A stretch of 27,196 nt of DNA, taken from JADYYB01 sp964402985. GTDB taxonomy: Bacteria; Pseudomonadota; Alphaproteobacteria; Rhizobiales; Kaistiaceae. Where the stretch lies: positions 1 through 27,196 of the forward strand of contig CAYOET010000222.1 of the NCBI GenBank assembly GCA_964402985.1, given 5' to 3'. Shown here in pieces: positions 7,835 through 15,225 of the stretch. The position numbers and the translations under genes were made by a program. A model generated the notes under the pieces. It had not been told where the DNA came from. It saw only the letters and a list, made by a program, of their open reading frames with translations, and searched no databases. Numbering within the stretch: the first letter of the stretch is position 1; each line of letters opens with the position of its first letter.

Positions 7835-8626
7835 CTATCGCGCCGCGACGTTGAGGTAGCCCATGATCCCTGGGATCTGAGCAACCATCTGGCAGAGCTG
7901 GACCTGATCCGGCCCGTACTGACGCGGGTTGGCCAGCACCGCCAAGCACTGCGCGATGAGCTGGCCGCGCTGTGCCGTGGTCATTGCGTTGAAGCGGGCA
8001 AGGAGCTGCTGGTAAGCGCTCATGCCGCCGCCGGCGCCGCCGCCGCCACCGCCGCCGCCGCGGACGATCGTCCGGCTGACGACCACGGTCCCACCGTTGC
8101 CGCCGTTGCCGCCGGGAGCCCCGCCACCGCCGCCAGGACCCTGACCGCCGCCACCGCCCGGAAGACCCGGGATCTCAGGAAGCTGCGGGATTTCGATCGG
8201 CAGTTCCGGAAGGTCCGGAATGCGCAGGGCGACGTCGTCGTTGGTGTCGCCGCCGAGTCCGACCCCGAGGCCGTTGTCGGTGTTGATTTCGACGTCGGCG
8301 ACGATCGCTTCGACCTCGTCGAGGCCGCCTCCGATGTCACCGCCGAGCAAATCGTCGACCGCGCTGCCGCCATGGTCGACAATCTCGTCCAGCGCGTCGG
8401 TCACATCCGTTTCCAGAACGTCGTCGATGTCCAGTTCGTCGGCCGGGCCGCCGACATCTTCGACGACATCATCGAGGGTGTCATCGAGGTCGAGCGTCTC
8501 CTCGAGATCGAGGGTCTCCTCGACATCGAGCACGTCGTCGAGGCCGAGGTCGAGCGAATAGGCGAGGCTCGGCACGCCGAAGCTCAATACAGTAGCGAGC
8601 AGAACCAGCTTGCTCTTATGGATCAT
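7835..8626 (-). CDS. Secreted acidic protein, paralogue of the 6784-7623 product
   Basis: The 263-residue product starts at ATG 8626, with GGGAGAG upstream. A signal peptide spans about residues 1-24 (MIHKSKLVLLATVLSFG). Residues about 25-100 are very acidic and internally repetitive, with successive DVEETLDLEETLDLDDTLDD units. A short proline-rich stretch (PDLPELPIEIPQLPEIPGLP) and a glycine-rich hinge with eight-glycine runs follow. The C-terminal domain matches that of the neighbouring paralogue: QLLARF, QCLAVLANP, QLCQMV, PG, VAAR. The shared tail with divergent N-termini suggests duplication followed by specialisation. The acidic repeats could bind divalent cations, which is inference. 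Function is unknown. Confidence 0.8.
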   Translation of the reverse strand: MIHKSKLVLLATVLSFGVPSLAYSLDLGLDDVLDVEETLDLEETLDLDDTLDDVVEDVGGPADELDIDDVLETDVTDALDEIVDHGGSAVDDLLGGDIGGGLDEVEAIVADVEINTDNGLGVGLGGDTNDDVALRIPDLPELPIEIPQLPEIPGLPGGGGGQGPGGGGGAPGGNGGNGGTVVVSRTIVRGGGGGGGGAGGGMSAYQQLLARFNAMTTAQRGQLIAQCLAVLANPRQYGPDQVQLCQMVAQIPGIMGYLNVAAR

Positions 8627-9206
8627 TACTCTCTCCCGTTCCTTTAGATTTGTACGAAAACACCAGCCATTGGCGCCGGCCTTCATCGCTATTGCGTGGG
8701 AGAGTATGGCTTGCCCGGCTCGATACCCGTTTAAGTTGCCAGGTTCGATTTTATTGAATTGCGGAACAACTCGTTCCGGTTGCTGCTCGCCCACGAAGAT
8801 CGCGGAAAGTGTGATGCGCAAGTGAGAAATATTACTTCGATCGGTGAGTGCCTTTGGAGGGCAACTCGCGTGGCGGCGGAGCTTTCCGATTCGCCTGCGG
8901 CCACTCGCGGAAACGACGGCGGAGAGCCTTTCCGACCGCGCCGGGCCCTCCGCTGAAAGCGAGGACAGACAAGTAGTTTGCGAGAGCCGAGTGAGGATGG
9001 AGCAGACGGCGGCGAGCGTCCATCTCGCCAGCGCATCGACGGTCGCAACCCGGAGCGGCTTGGTCACCCCCAAGCCCGGCCTTTTGCCGGTCTGTCTAGA
9101 GGAGGCAGTGCTCGCGCGCCGGCGTAGGCCGGGCGAAAATCTCACGCCTCGATCACCTTGACGCGAGGCACTTCGGCGGTCAGTTTTCGCCCTCCACAGC
9201 GCGAGA
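8627..9206. other. Intergenic region without a convincing gene
   Basis: About 580 bases separate the acidic-protein gene from the TPP riboswitch. Open frames exist on both strands here but lack ribosome sites, recognisable domains and normal composition. It must hold the leftward promoter of the 8626 gene (an AT-rich patch lies at 8740-8770) and the rightward promoter of the riboswitch transcript. A short hairpin, GCCTCG...CGAGGC, lies at 9146-9169. Confidence 0.6.
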
Positions 9207-9296
9207 CCGCGGGGGTGCCTTCGGGCTGAGAGGTGGGGACGGAGTCCCCGCTAACCCCTTGAACCTGATCACGTTTGTACGTGCGGAGGGATGCGG
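9207..9296 (+). promoter_or_regulatory. TPP riboswitch (THI element)
   Basis: The conserved core is clear. P1 pairs CCGC (9207-9210) with GCGG (9293-9296). GGGGTGCC-TTCG-GGCTGAGA forms P2 and the pyrimidine-sensing J3/2 region. P3 is GGGGAC/GTCCCC at 9235-9249. ACCCCTTGAACCTGATC is the highly conserved 3' strand, followed by a CACG/CGTG P5 hairpin and GGAGGGA. These are the hallmark segments of thiamine-pyrophosphate aptamers. It precedes a thiamine-binding protein gene by about 100 bases. No T-rich terminator follows, so control of translation initiation is the more likely mode. Confidence 0.95.
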
Positions 9297-9369
9297 CGAT
9301 GCGCGGGTGCAACGCGGCCGTTCCACGCCCGCCTTGCGCCCGTCGTCACCAGATTCCTAACGCCGCTTC

Positions 9370-9398
9370 CGTGGTCCCGCCGAAAAAAGGAGACCACG
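9370..9398 (+). promoter_or_regulatory. Hairpin enclosing the thiB ribosome-binding site
   Basis: CGTGGTC (9370-9376) pairs with GACCACG (9392-9398), ending one base before the ATG at 9400. The loop holds AAAAAAGGA, and the AAGGAG ribosome site (9387-9392) spans the loop-stem junction. It may be the expression platform for the upstream riboswitch or a local accessibility control. The pairing is seen; the role is inferred. Confidence 0.5.
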
Positions 9399-9399
9399 C

Positions 9400-10440
9400 A
9401 TGAGACCTCTTGCAATCGCCGCGAGCGCGTTCGCTCTCGGCCTCGCGGCCGCGGCCGCCATCGCCCAGACGCCGGCCGCACCCGTCCAGACGCTGCGCAT
9501 CCTCGCCCACGACTATTTCTCGGTCGACCCTGGCCTCATTGCCGCCTTCGAGGCCAAATACGGAGCAAAGGTCGAACTGCTCGAGGGGGGTGACGCCAAC
9601 CAGGCGGTGGAGCGGGCGATCAGCCGCGCCGGCGAGCCCGAAGCCGATCTCCTGTTCGGGTTCGACAACCTCATCTACCGCCGTCTCCTCGCGGCGGGAG
9701 CGCTCGCTCCCTACGAGGCGCCACGCCGCGAGGCGATCCCGGCCGATATCCGCGCCCAGTTCGGCGACATGCTCGAGGTCACGCCGATCGACTATGGCTA
9801 CGTGACGCTCAACCTGGACGGCGCCGCCGGCGGCGCGCCGCCCGCGAGCTACGAGGAGCTCCTTGCGCCGGCGTGGCGCGGCAAGCTGGTGGTGGAGGAC
9901 CCGCGGGCGTCGTCCCCCGGTCTGCAGTTCCTCCTCAGCACGATCGCCTATTTCGAAGGGCGCGAGATGAGCTGGCAGGCGTTCTGGCGCGGGCTAGCGG
10001 CCAACGATGTGTTCGTGGCCGGCGACTGGGGCGAGGCCTACACCGAGCGCTTCACCCATCGCGGCGGCGACCGGCCGCTGGTCGTCTCCTACACCACCAG
10101 CCCTGCCGCCGAGGTGCATTTCTCGAACGGCGCGCTGGCCGAGCCGCCGACGGAGAACGTCATCCTCGGGCCGCTCTTCCGGCAGGTCGAGGCGATCGGC
10201 GTCCTTGCCGGCGCGGCCGAGCCGGAGCTGGCGGAGGCCTTCATCGACTTCATGCTGACTGACGACTACCAGCGCCGCATCCCCGAGGAAGACCACGTCT
10301 ACCCGGTGATCGCGCAGGATGATCTGCCGGACTGGTGGAAGTGGGCCGACGTCGCGGTCCAGCCCGCCAGCCTCGACGTCGACCAGGCGACGATCGACGC
10401 CTGGGTCGCCGAGTGGGCGGCGATCATGGGCGCCGAGTAG
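9400..10440 (+). CDS. thiB: Thiamine ABC transporter substrate-binding protein
   Basis: This 346-residue periplasmic protein binds thiamine, TMP or TPP for ABC import. A signal peptide occupies about residues 1-23 (MRPLAIAASAFALGLAAAAAI, ending near AQ). Family features follow: LRILAHDYFSVDPGLIAAFEAKYG, the DLLFGFDNLIYRR segment, TPIDYGYVTLN, LVVEDPRASSPGLQFLL, the GDWGEAYTERF segment and LVVSYTTSPAAEVHF, near the C-terminus IDFMLTDDYQRRIPEEDHVYPV. The TPP riboswitch upstream supports the assignment. Unlike the usual thiB-thiP-thiQ arrangement, no permease or ATPase follows: the next 180 bases are a large palindrome and then a convergent gene. Either thiPQ lie elsewhere or this protein serves another transporter. 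Confidence 0.93.
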   Translation: MRPLAIAASAFALGLAAAAAIAQTPAAPVQTLRILAHDYFSVDPGLIAAFEAKYGAKVELLEGGDANQAVERAISRAGEPEADLLFGFDNLIYRRLLAAGALAPYEAPRREAIPADIRAQFGDMLEVTPIDYGYVTLNLDGAAGGAPPASYEELLAPAWRGKLVVEDPRASSPGLQFLLSTIAYFEGREMSWQAFWRGLAANDVFVAGDWGEAYTERFTHRGGDRPLVVSYTTSPAAEVHFSNGALAEPPTENVILGPLFRQVEAIGVLAGAAEPELAEAFIDFMLTDDYQRRIPEEDHVYPVIAQDDLPDWWKWADVAVQPASLDVDQATIDAWVAEWAAIMGAE

Positions 10441-10454
10441 CGCTTACGCACAGA

Positions 10455-10610
10455 CTCCCTCCCCCTTGTGGGGAGGGTTGGGGTGGGGGCCGAGCGGGAA
10501 GCGAGGCTGGTTCGAAAAATCCCACGTTTCAAACCGGCAGGCGTGGGATTCTGCCAACCTCGCTTGCCGCGAGGCCCCCTCCCAACCTCCCCCACAAGGG
10601 GGGAGGGGGA
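10455..10610. repeat. 156-bp imperfect palindromic intergenic element
   Basis: The left arm (10455-10526) and right arm (10542-10610) are reverse complements with scattered mismatches. The outer part pairs CTCCCTCCCCCTTGTGGGG with its partner around CCCCACAAGGGGGGAG, and the inner part pairs AATCCCACG with CGTGGGATT. The 15-base centre is TTTCAAACCGGCAGG. It lies between the convergent thiB and crystallin genes, where it could end transcription from both sides. Its size and symmetry are those of a dispersed, possibly mobile, intergenic repeat (MITE-like). No flanking target duplication was recognised. Confidence 0.8.
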
Positions 10611-10627
10611 ACGCGGTGACGCCCCTC

Positions 10628-13456
10628 CTACCGCGCGAAGATGCGGTAGGACGAGATCGCATCGTTGAGCGCGAGACGCGGCACGTCCGCGCCGAGCGAG
10701 CTGCAGGCGCCCTGGAACGAGCCGTCCGGGCAGACCTGCACCCACGCGCTCGGATGCATCCGGACCGACGAGATGCGGTTGTTCCAGTCCGCCGCGAGCG
10801 ACGGGTTCTGGTCGCCCGCGCTCCGGCAGAAGCTTTGTCCGGCATAGTCGAAGTCCGCATAGAAGCAGACCTGCCCGGCCGGCACCGGCGGGAGCGGTGG
10901 CGGGGGCGGCGGCGGCGGCGTCGCGGCCGGCCCGATGCGGAACGACGAGGCGAGGTCGTTGAGGCCTGTCCCGAGCCGCGGCGTGTCGGTGTTGAACGTC
11001 TGGCACTGCCCCGCGAAGAAGAACTCGGTGCACAGCGTCGCCCCGCCCGAGGCGCTGCCCACCCTCAGCCCGGAGATGCGGTTGTCCCAGTTGACCGGCA
11101 GATCGGGGTCGGCCGTGCCGCGCGGGAAACAGAGGCTGGAGCCCTGATAGTCGAAGTCGGAATAGAAGCAGACCTGCTCCGTCGGGATCGGCGGCAGGGT
11201 CGGCGGCGGGGGCGGGCCGACCTGGAGGATGCGGTACGACGAGACGGTGTCGTTGTAGCCGGGAGGCATGACCGGCGAGTCGGCGGTGATGTTGGCGCAC
11301 TGGCCGAGGAGGCCGTTATCCGTACACATCCGCGCCGACGCGCCCGACCCCACCCGCACCGATGAGATGCGGTCGTTGAGCGTCGCCGGGATCGCCGACA
11401 CCTGGTCGCCGACGCCCGCGCAGAAGTTCGTCCCGGCATAGTTCTGGTCGAGATAGAAGCAGACCTGCCCGGTCGGGATCGGCGGCAGCGGCGCGGTCGC
11501 CTGCACGATCCGGTACGAGGAGACCGAGTCGTTGAAGCCGGGGGCGAGCAGCGGCGTGTTGGCGGTCAGCGTCGTGCACTGGCCCGTCAAGCTCGGGTCG
11601 CTGCAGATCCGAGCCGCGGCGCCCGCGCCGATCCGCGCCGACGAGATGCGGTTGTTGTAGGTCGAAGGGATCGACGAGACCTGGTCGCCGATCGCACCGC
11701 AGAAGCTCGTCCCGGCATAGTTTTGGTCGAGATAGAAGCAGACCTGCCCGGCCGGAACGCTCGTCGTGGGAGGCGGTGGCGGGGGTGGCGGCGGAGGCGG
11801 AGTTGTCGCCGCCTGGCCGATGCGGAGAGAACTCGCCGTGTTGTCGCGCGTGCCGGGAAGCTGGGCGACGTCGCTGGTGTAGAGGTCGCACTGGCCCTGG
11901 AAGAAATTGTCGCGACACAGATAGGCCCCGCCCGAGAGCGGCCCGACGCGCATCGAGGAGATGCGATCGTTCCACGCCGGCGGCAGGGCCTCGCTCTGCT
12001 GACCCGTGCGCGCGCAGAACGCGGGCGGGCTGAAATTGGGGTTCTGGTAGAAGCACACCACGTCCGGCCGAACCCGCGGCAGCGGCGAAGTCGGCTGCGG
12101 TGGCGGGGGAGGCGGAGGCGGTGGCGGCGGTGGCGGCGCCACCTGCCCGATGCGAACCGAACTCGCGGCGTTGTTGCGGCCGGCCGGAAGCTGGGCGGCG
12201 TCAACCGTGTAGAGATCGCACTGGCCCTGGAAATTGAACTCGCGGCAGAGATACGCCCCACCCGAGCCCGATCCGACGCGCAGCGAGGAGATGCGGTCGT
12301 TCCACTCCGCGGGCAGCGAATTGTACTGCGTCCCGGCGGTGCCGCAGAAGCTCGCGCCGGTGAAATTGAAGTCCTGGTAGAAGCACGCCTGGTTCGGCTG
12401 CAGCGGGGGGAGCGGCGGCGGAGGCGGCGGCGGCGGGGGAGGCGGCGGCGGGACGCCGACGCGGTACGAGCTCGCCGTGTCGTTGCGGCCGGGCGGCAGC
12501 TGGAACGCGTCGTTGCCGTAGAAGTCGCACGAGCCCTGGAAGAAGAAGTCGGTGCACAGGAACGCGCCGCCCGAGCCCGAGCCGACGCGGAGCGAGGAGA
12601 TGCGGTCGTTCCAGTCCGGCGGGAGCGCGTCGTCCTGCCCGCCGCGCGCGGCGCAGAAGGCCGCGCCGCCGAAGGCGACATCCTGGTAGAAGCAGACCTC
12701 GTCCGGGGCCGGGATCACCTGCGGCGGTGGGGGCGGCGGAGGAGGCGGCGGCGGCGGGATCGGCGCCGGCGGCACCGGCGGGGGTATGGGCTGCCCGATC
12801 TGGCCGATGCGGTAGGACGAAGCGGTGTCGTTGCGGTTCTGCGGCACCTGCTGAGTGTCGTTCTCGAAGACGTCGCAGCGCCCGCCGAAATTCTGATCGA
12901 CGCAGAGCTGCACCCAGGCGCCCGGCCCGATGCGCAGCGACGAGATGCGGTCGTTCCACTGCGCCGGCACCGCCGGAACTTCAGCGCCGATCGTGGCGCA
13001 GAAGCTCGGCCCCCGGTAGTTGGCGTCCTGGAAGAAGCAGGCCTGGCCGGCGGGAAGCTGGAAGATCGGCAGCGGCAGCGGGAACGGGAACGGCGATGGC
13101 GGCCGGGCCGGGCCATCTTGGCCGAGGCGGATCGAGGAAGCGGAATCGTTCTGATTCCCCTCGAGGCGCGCAACATTGCTGGCGTAGAACTGGCAATCGC
13201 CGGCGTAGCCGGCATCGCTGCACACGAACACGCCGCCCGAATTCGGGCCGACGCCGATCGAGGAGACCTGGTCGTTCCACTCCGGCGGCAGCGCGTCGAG
13301 CTGGGTGCCGGCGTCCACGCAATAGACCTGACCGGCGAAATCCCAGTCGCTGAAGAGGCACACCTGGGCCGGCCCGCCGGGGATCGGCTGGGCGACCGAT
13401 TGCGGGACAAGGAGGCCGAGCGCGGCGAATACGAACAGCAAAGCGCGCCAGTTCAT
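10628..13456 (-). CDS. Secreted nine-unit beta/gamma-crystallin (I36-like) repeat protein
   Basis: The 942-residue product starts at ATG 13456, with GGGAGGA upstream; a longer frame adds 29 unsupported codons. A signal peptide ends near residue 23 (LLVPQSVAQ). Nine units of about 80 residues follow, beginning near 31, 138, 253, 356, 466, 567, 660, 757 and 862. Each has the plan C-F-Y-x4-F-x-G...C, then NDRISS, then LC-x4-F-x-G-x-C, then NDTASS. That is two Greek-key motifs, each with the Ca2+ signature (N/D)(N/D)xx(S/T)S, and four cysteines. Seventeen of 18 signatures are intact; unit 8 has DNRISG. Linkers 2-3, 3-4, 4-5 and 5-6 hold runs of 11-13 prolines. The same pattern occurs in peptidase inhibitor family I36. 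Ca2+ binding and disulfide bonding are expected; the physiological role is unknown. Confidence 0.9.
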   Translation of the reverse strand: MNWRALLFVFAALGLLVPQSVAQPIPGGPAQVCLFSDWDFAGQVYCVDAGTQLDALPPEWNDQVSSIGVGPNSGGVFVCSDAGYAGDCQFYASNVARLEGNQNDSASSIRLGQDGPARPPSPFPFPLPLPIFQLPAGQACFFQDANYRGPSFCATIGAEVPAVPAQWNDRISSLRIGPGAWVQLCVDQNFGGRCDVFENDTQQVPQNRNDTASSYRIGQIGQPIPPPVPPAPIPPPPPPPPPPPPQVIPAPDEVCFYQDVAFGGAAFCAARGGQDDALPPDWNDRISSLRVGSGSGGAFLCTDFFFQGSCDFYGNDAFQLPPGRNDTASSYRVGVPPPPPPPPPPPPPLPPLQPNQACFYQDFNFTGASFCGTAGTQYNSLPAEWNDRISSLRVGSGSGGAYLCREFNFQGQCDLYTVDAAQLPAGRNNAASSVRIGQVAPPPPPPPPPPPPPQPTSPLPRVRPDVVCFYQNPNFSPPAFCARTGQQSEALPPAWNDRISSMRVGPLSGGAYLCRDNFFQGQCDLYTSDVAQLPGTRDNTASSLRIGQAATTPPPPPPPPPPPTTSVPAGQVCFYLDQNYAGTSFCGAIGDQVSSIPSTYNNRISSARIGAGAAARICSDPSLTGQCTTLTANTPLLAPGFNDSVSSYRIVQATAPLPPIPTGQVCFYLDQNYAGTNFCAGVGDQVSAIPATLNDRISSVRVGSGASARMCTDNGLLGQCANITADSPVMPPGYNDTVSSYRILQVGPPPPPTLPPIPTEQVCFYSDFDYQGSSLCFPRGTADPDLPVNWDNRISGLRVGSASGGATLCTEFFFAGQCQTFNTDTPRLGTGLNDLASSFRIGPAATPPPPPPPPLPPVPAGQVCFYADFDYAGQSFCRSAGDQNPSLAADWNNRISSVRMHPSAWVQVCPDGSFQGACSSLGADVPRLALNDAISSYRIFAR

Positions 13457-13619
13457 CGAAAATCCTCCCAACCCGATCTCGGCCGAGGTCAAACGACGCC
13501 CGGCACCGAGCCGCGCCGCCATCCCCGGGCCGCGCGGACCCACAGCCTAGCGTAAGGCGAGAGTGCCGTCACGAACATGGCCGCAGCGTGAACTCGGCCC
13601 TGCGGTTCAATACTGGCCG

Positions 13620-13925
13620 CTAGTCGGCGAGATCGTCGCTCACCACCGGACGCCGGGCGCCCCAGCCAGCGAGGACCGCTCTCATCTCCTCGAGGACGAA
13701 ATGGCGGGCGCTTTCCACGCCGTATCCGCTGTCGAGGAGCTCGTCGTAGTCGGTCATCATGTGCCGCACATAGGCGACCAGCGATAGCCAGGCCGCCGTT
13801 TCGGGCGCGGCATTGCGCAGCTGCGGCCGATCCATCGCGTGGTCGAGGACGATTTCCGTTTCGTGCCGCGGCAGCCTGGGTACGAGATAGTGGAGCGCGG
13901 CGAGGATATCGGCGCGGCTGCTCAT
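13620..13925 (-). CDS. DUF2293-like protein
   Basis: This 101-residue protein starts at ATG 13925. The core reads DILAALHYLVPRLPRHETEIVLDHAMD, then APETAAWLSLVAYVRHMMTDYDELLDSGYGVESARHFVLEEMRAVL. This resembles alphaproteobacterial DUF2293 proteins as remembered; no function is established for them. It is helical, without a signal peptide. Its start codon overlaps the stop of the upstream gene as ATGA (13922-13925), so the two are translationally coupled. The 163 bases between its stop and the crystallin start hold no recognisable gene. Confidence 0.75.
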   Translation of the reverse strand: MSSRADILAALHYLVPRLPRHETEIVLDHAMDRPQLRNAAPETAAWLSLVAYVRHMMTDYDELLDSGYGVESARHFVLEEMRAVLAGWGARRPVVSDDLAD

Positions 13926-14191
13926 GCCCCTCGGCTGTTCCCACCTAGTTGATCGAAGATCGGCCGGAAATTCTCGATCCAGTTCTTCAGCCACGCCTCG
14001 AAGCCGCCCTTGGCCCCTTCGGCGGTCTTTCCGTAGCCCCAGGCATCTTCGGCGAGCTGCGTCGACCACACCCAGAAGTCGTTCGAACCGTCATACATCA
14101 CGCGCCCGACCTCGACCGTGCCGGCATGGGCGACGTGATGCAGGAGCGCGGCTCCCGCGATCTTCTCTTCCGTCCAGGTCAGGCCAGCCAC
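13922..14191 (-). CDS. Small hypothetical protein coupled to the DUF2293-like gene
   Basis: The most likely start is GTG at 14191, preceded by GAGAGGG about 12 bases upstream, giving 89 residues. The frame stays open further upstream but there it overlaps the divergent lipid-kinase gene with shadow composition. The sequence is rich in tryptophan (LTWTEEK, FWVWS, DAWGYG, AWLKNWIENF) and has one central HHVAHAGTVEVGRV segment. No family is recognised. It ends in ATGA with the next gene. Its 5' end overlaps the EcfG-like promoter of the divergent lipid kinase. Confidence 0.7.
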   Translation of the reverse strand: MAGLTWTEEKIAGAALLHHVAHAGTVEVGRVMYDGSNDFWVWSTQLAEDAWGYGKTAEGAKGGFEAWLKNWIENFRPIFDQLGGNSRGA

Positions 14192-14192
14192 C

Positions 14193-14217
14193 GGAACGAT
14201 GTTCCCTCTCTTACGTT
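14193..14217 (+). promoter_or_regulatory. EcfG-type general stress promoter before the lipid kinase
   Basis: GGAAC (14193-14197), a 16-base spacer and CGTT (14214-14217) match the GGAAC-N16/17-CGTT consensus of the alphaproteobacterial general stress sigma factor EcfG. Transcription would begin near 14223-14227. That is only about 10 bases before the ATG at 14234 but about 45 before the GTG at 14270, which bears on start choice. Confidence 0.6.
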
Positions 14218-14233
14218 GCAGACGCCACAATAG

Positions 14234-15225
14234 ATGAGGTCGAGCTTGAACCACAAAAAGGGGGCGGGGGTGACTCGAGGCGCCGAAGACGCAGGCGAGA
14301 AGAGCGCGGGCGCGCGCCCATCGCGGTTCCTCCTCATCGTCAACGACAAGTCTGGTCGCCGCGACCGGAGCCGAGAGGTGCTGCGGCTCTTCCATCGCGC
14401 GGGAACAGAGCCGTCGATGGTCAGCGTCGGCACCCTGCGTGATCGCCGCACGAAGGGGATCGACCCGACCGCGGTCGACGATTTGGCGAAGCGCTGCCGC
14501 GACGAAGGCATAGCCCGTGTGGTGGTGGCGGGCGGCGACGGATCGATCGCGCCCGCAGCGTGGGTCGCCCTTCGCGCGACGCTGCCACTCGCGATCGTGC
14601 CGACCGGCACCGCGAACTCCCTCGCCAGGTGGCTGGGGCTTCCTGTCCGGAGCACTGACGCGGTCGCGCTCGCCACTGGGCAGTCACACCGACTCCAGAG
14701 CGTGGAGCTGGCGGAGGCGGCCGGACAGCCATTCGTGAACCTCGCGGCGACCGGCCTCTCGGTCCTCGCTTCGAAGCGGGCGAAGCCGCTCAAGCGACGG
14801 TTCGGGGCCATGGCCTACGCGATCGGCGCTGCGCTGGCGGCGGCGAGGGGCAAGCCGTTCAAGGCCTCGGTGATCTGCGATGGGGCCGAGGTGTGGAGCG
14901 GACGAGCCTGGCAGATCCTCGTCGCCGCGAGCGGCGCGTTCGGCGGAGCGAGCGCGACCGGCGGCGTCGATCCCGAAGATCAAAGGCTCGACGTGGCGAT
15001 CCTTGAGGAAAGCCCACGCCTCGCCCTCCTCAAGAGCGCCTTCGCAATGCGACAGGGGCGGCTCGTCGACGAAGAGGCCGTCCGCCATTTCCGCGGTCGG
15101 AAGGTCGAGATCGGGATGCGGGCCGACGCGACCTTCAACGTCGACGGCGACCTCATGAAGCTCCGCAGGCCGAGCTTCTCGATCCTCGGCCAGATCGAGG
15201 TGGTCGTGCCGCCCGCGGCGAACGG

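Noticed and set aside
8844..9161. Open frames in the region before the TPP riboswitch
   Set aside because: They have no ribosome site, no recognisable domain and skewed composition, and similar frames exist on both strands.
10628..13456. Regular repeats that might suggest a CRISPR array or satellite DNA
   Set aside because: The repeats are about 240-300 bases, in frame, diverged, and encode protein units with proline linkers.
11723..13555. A 610-codon plus-strand open frame opposite the crystallin repeat gene
   Set aside because: Its apparent repeats are the mirror of the crystallin units and proline linkers on the other strand.
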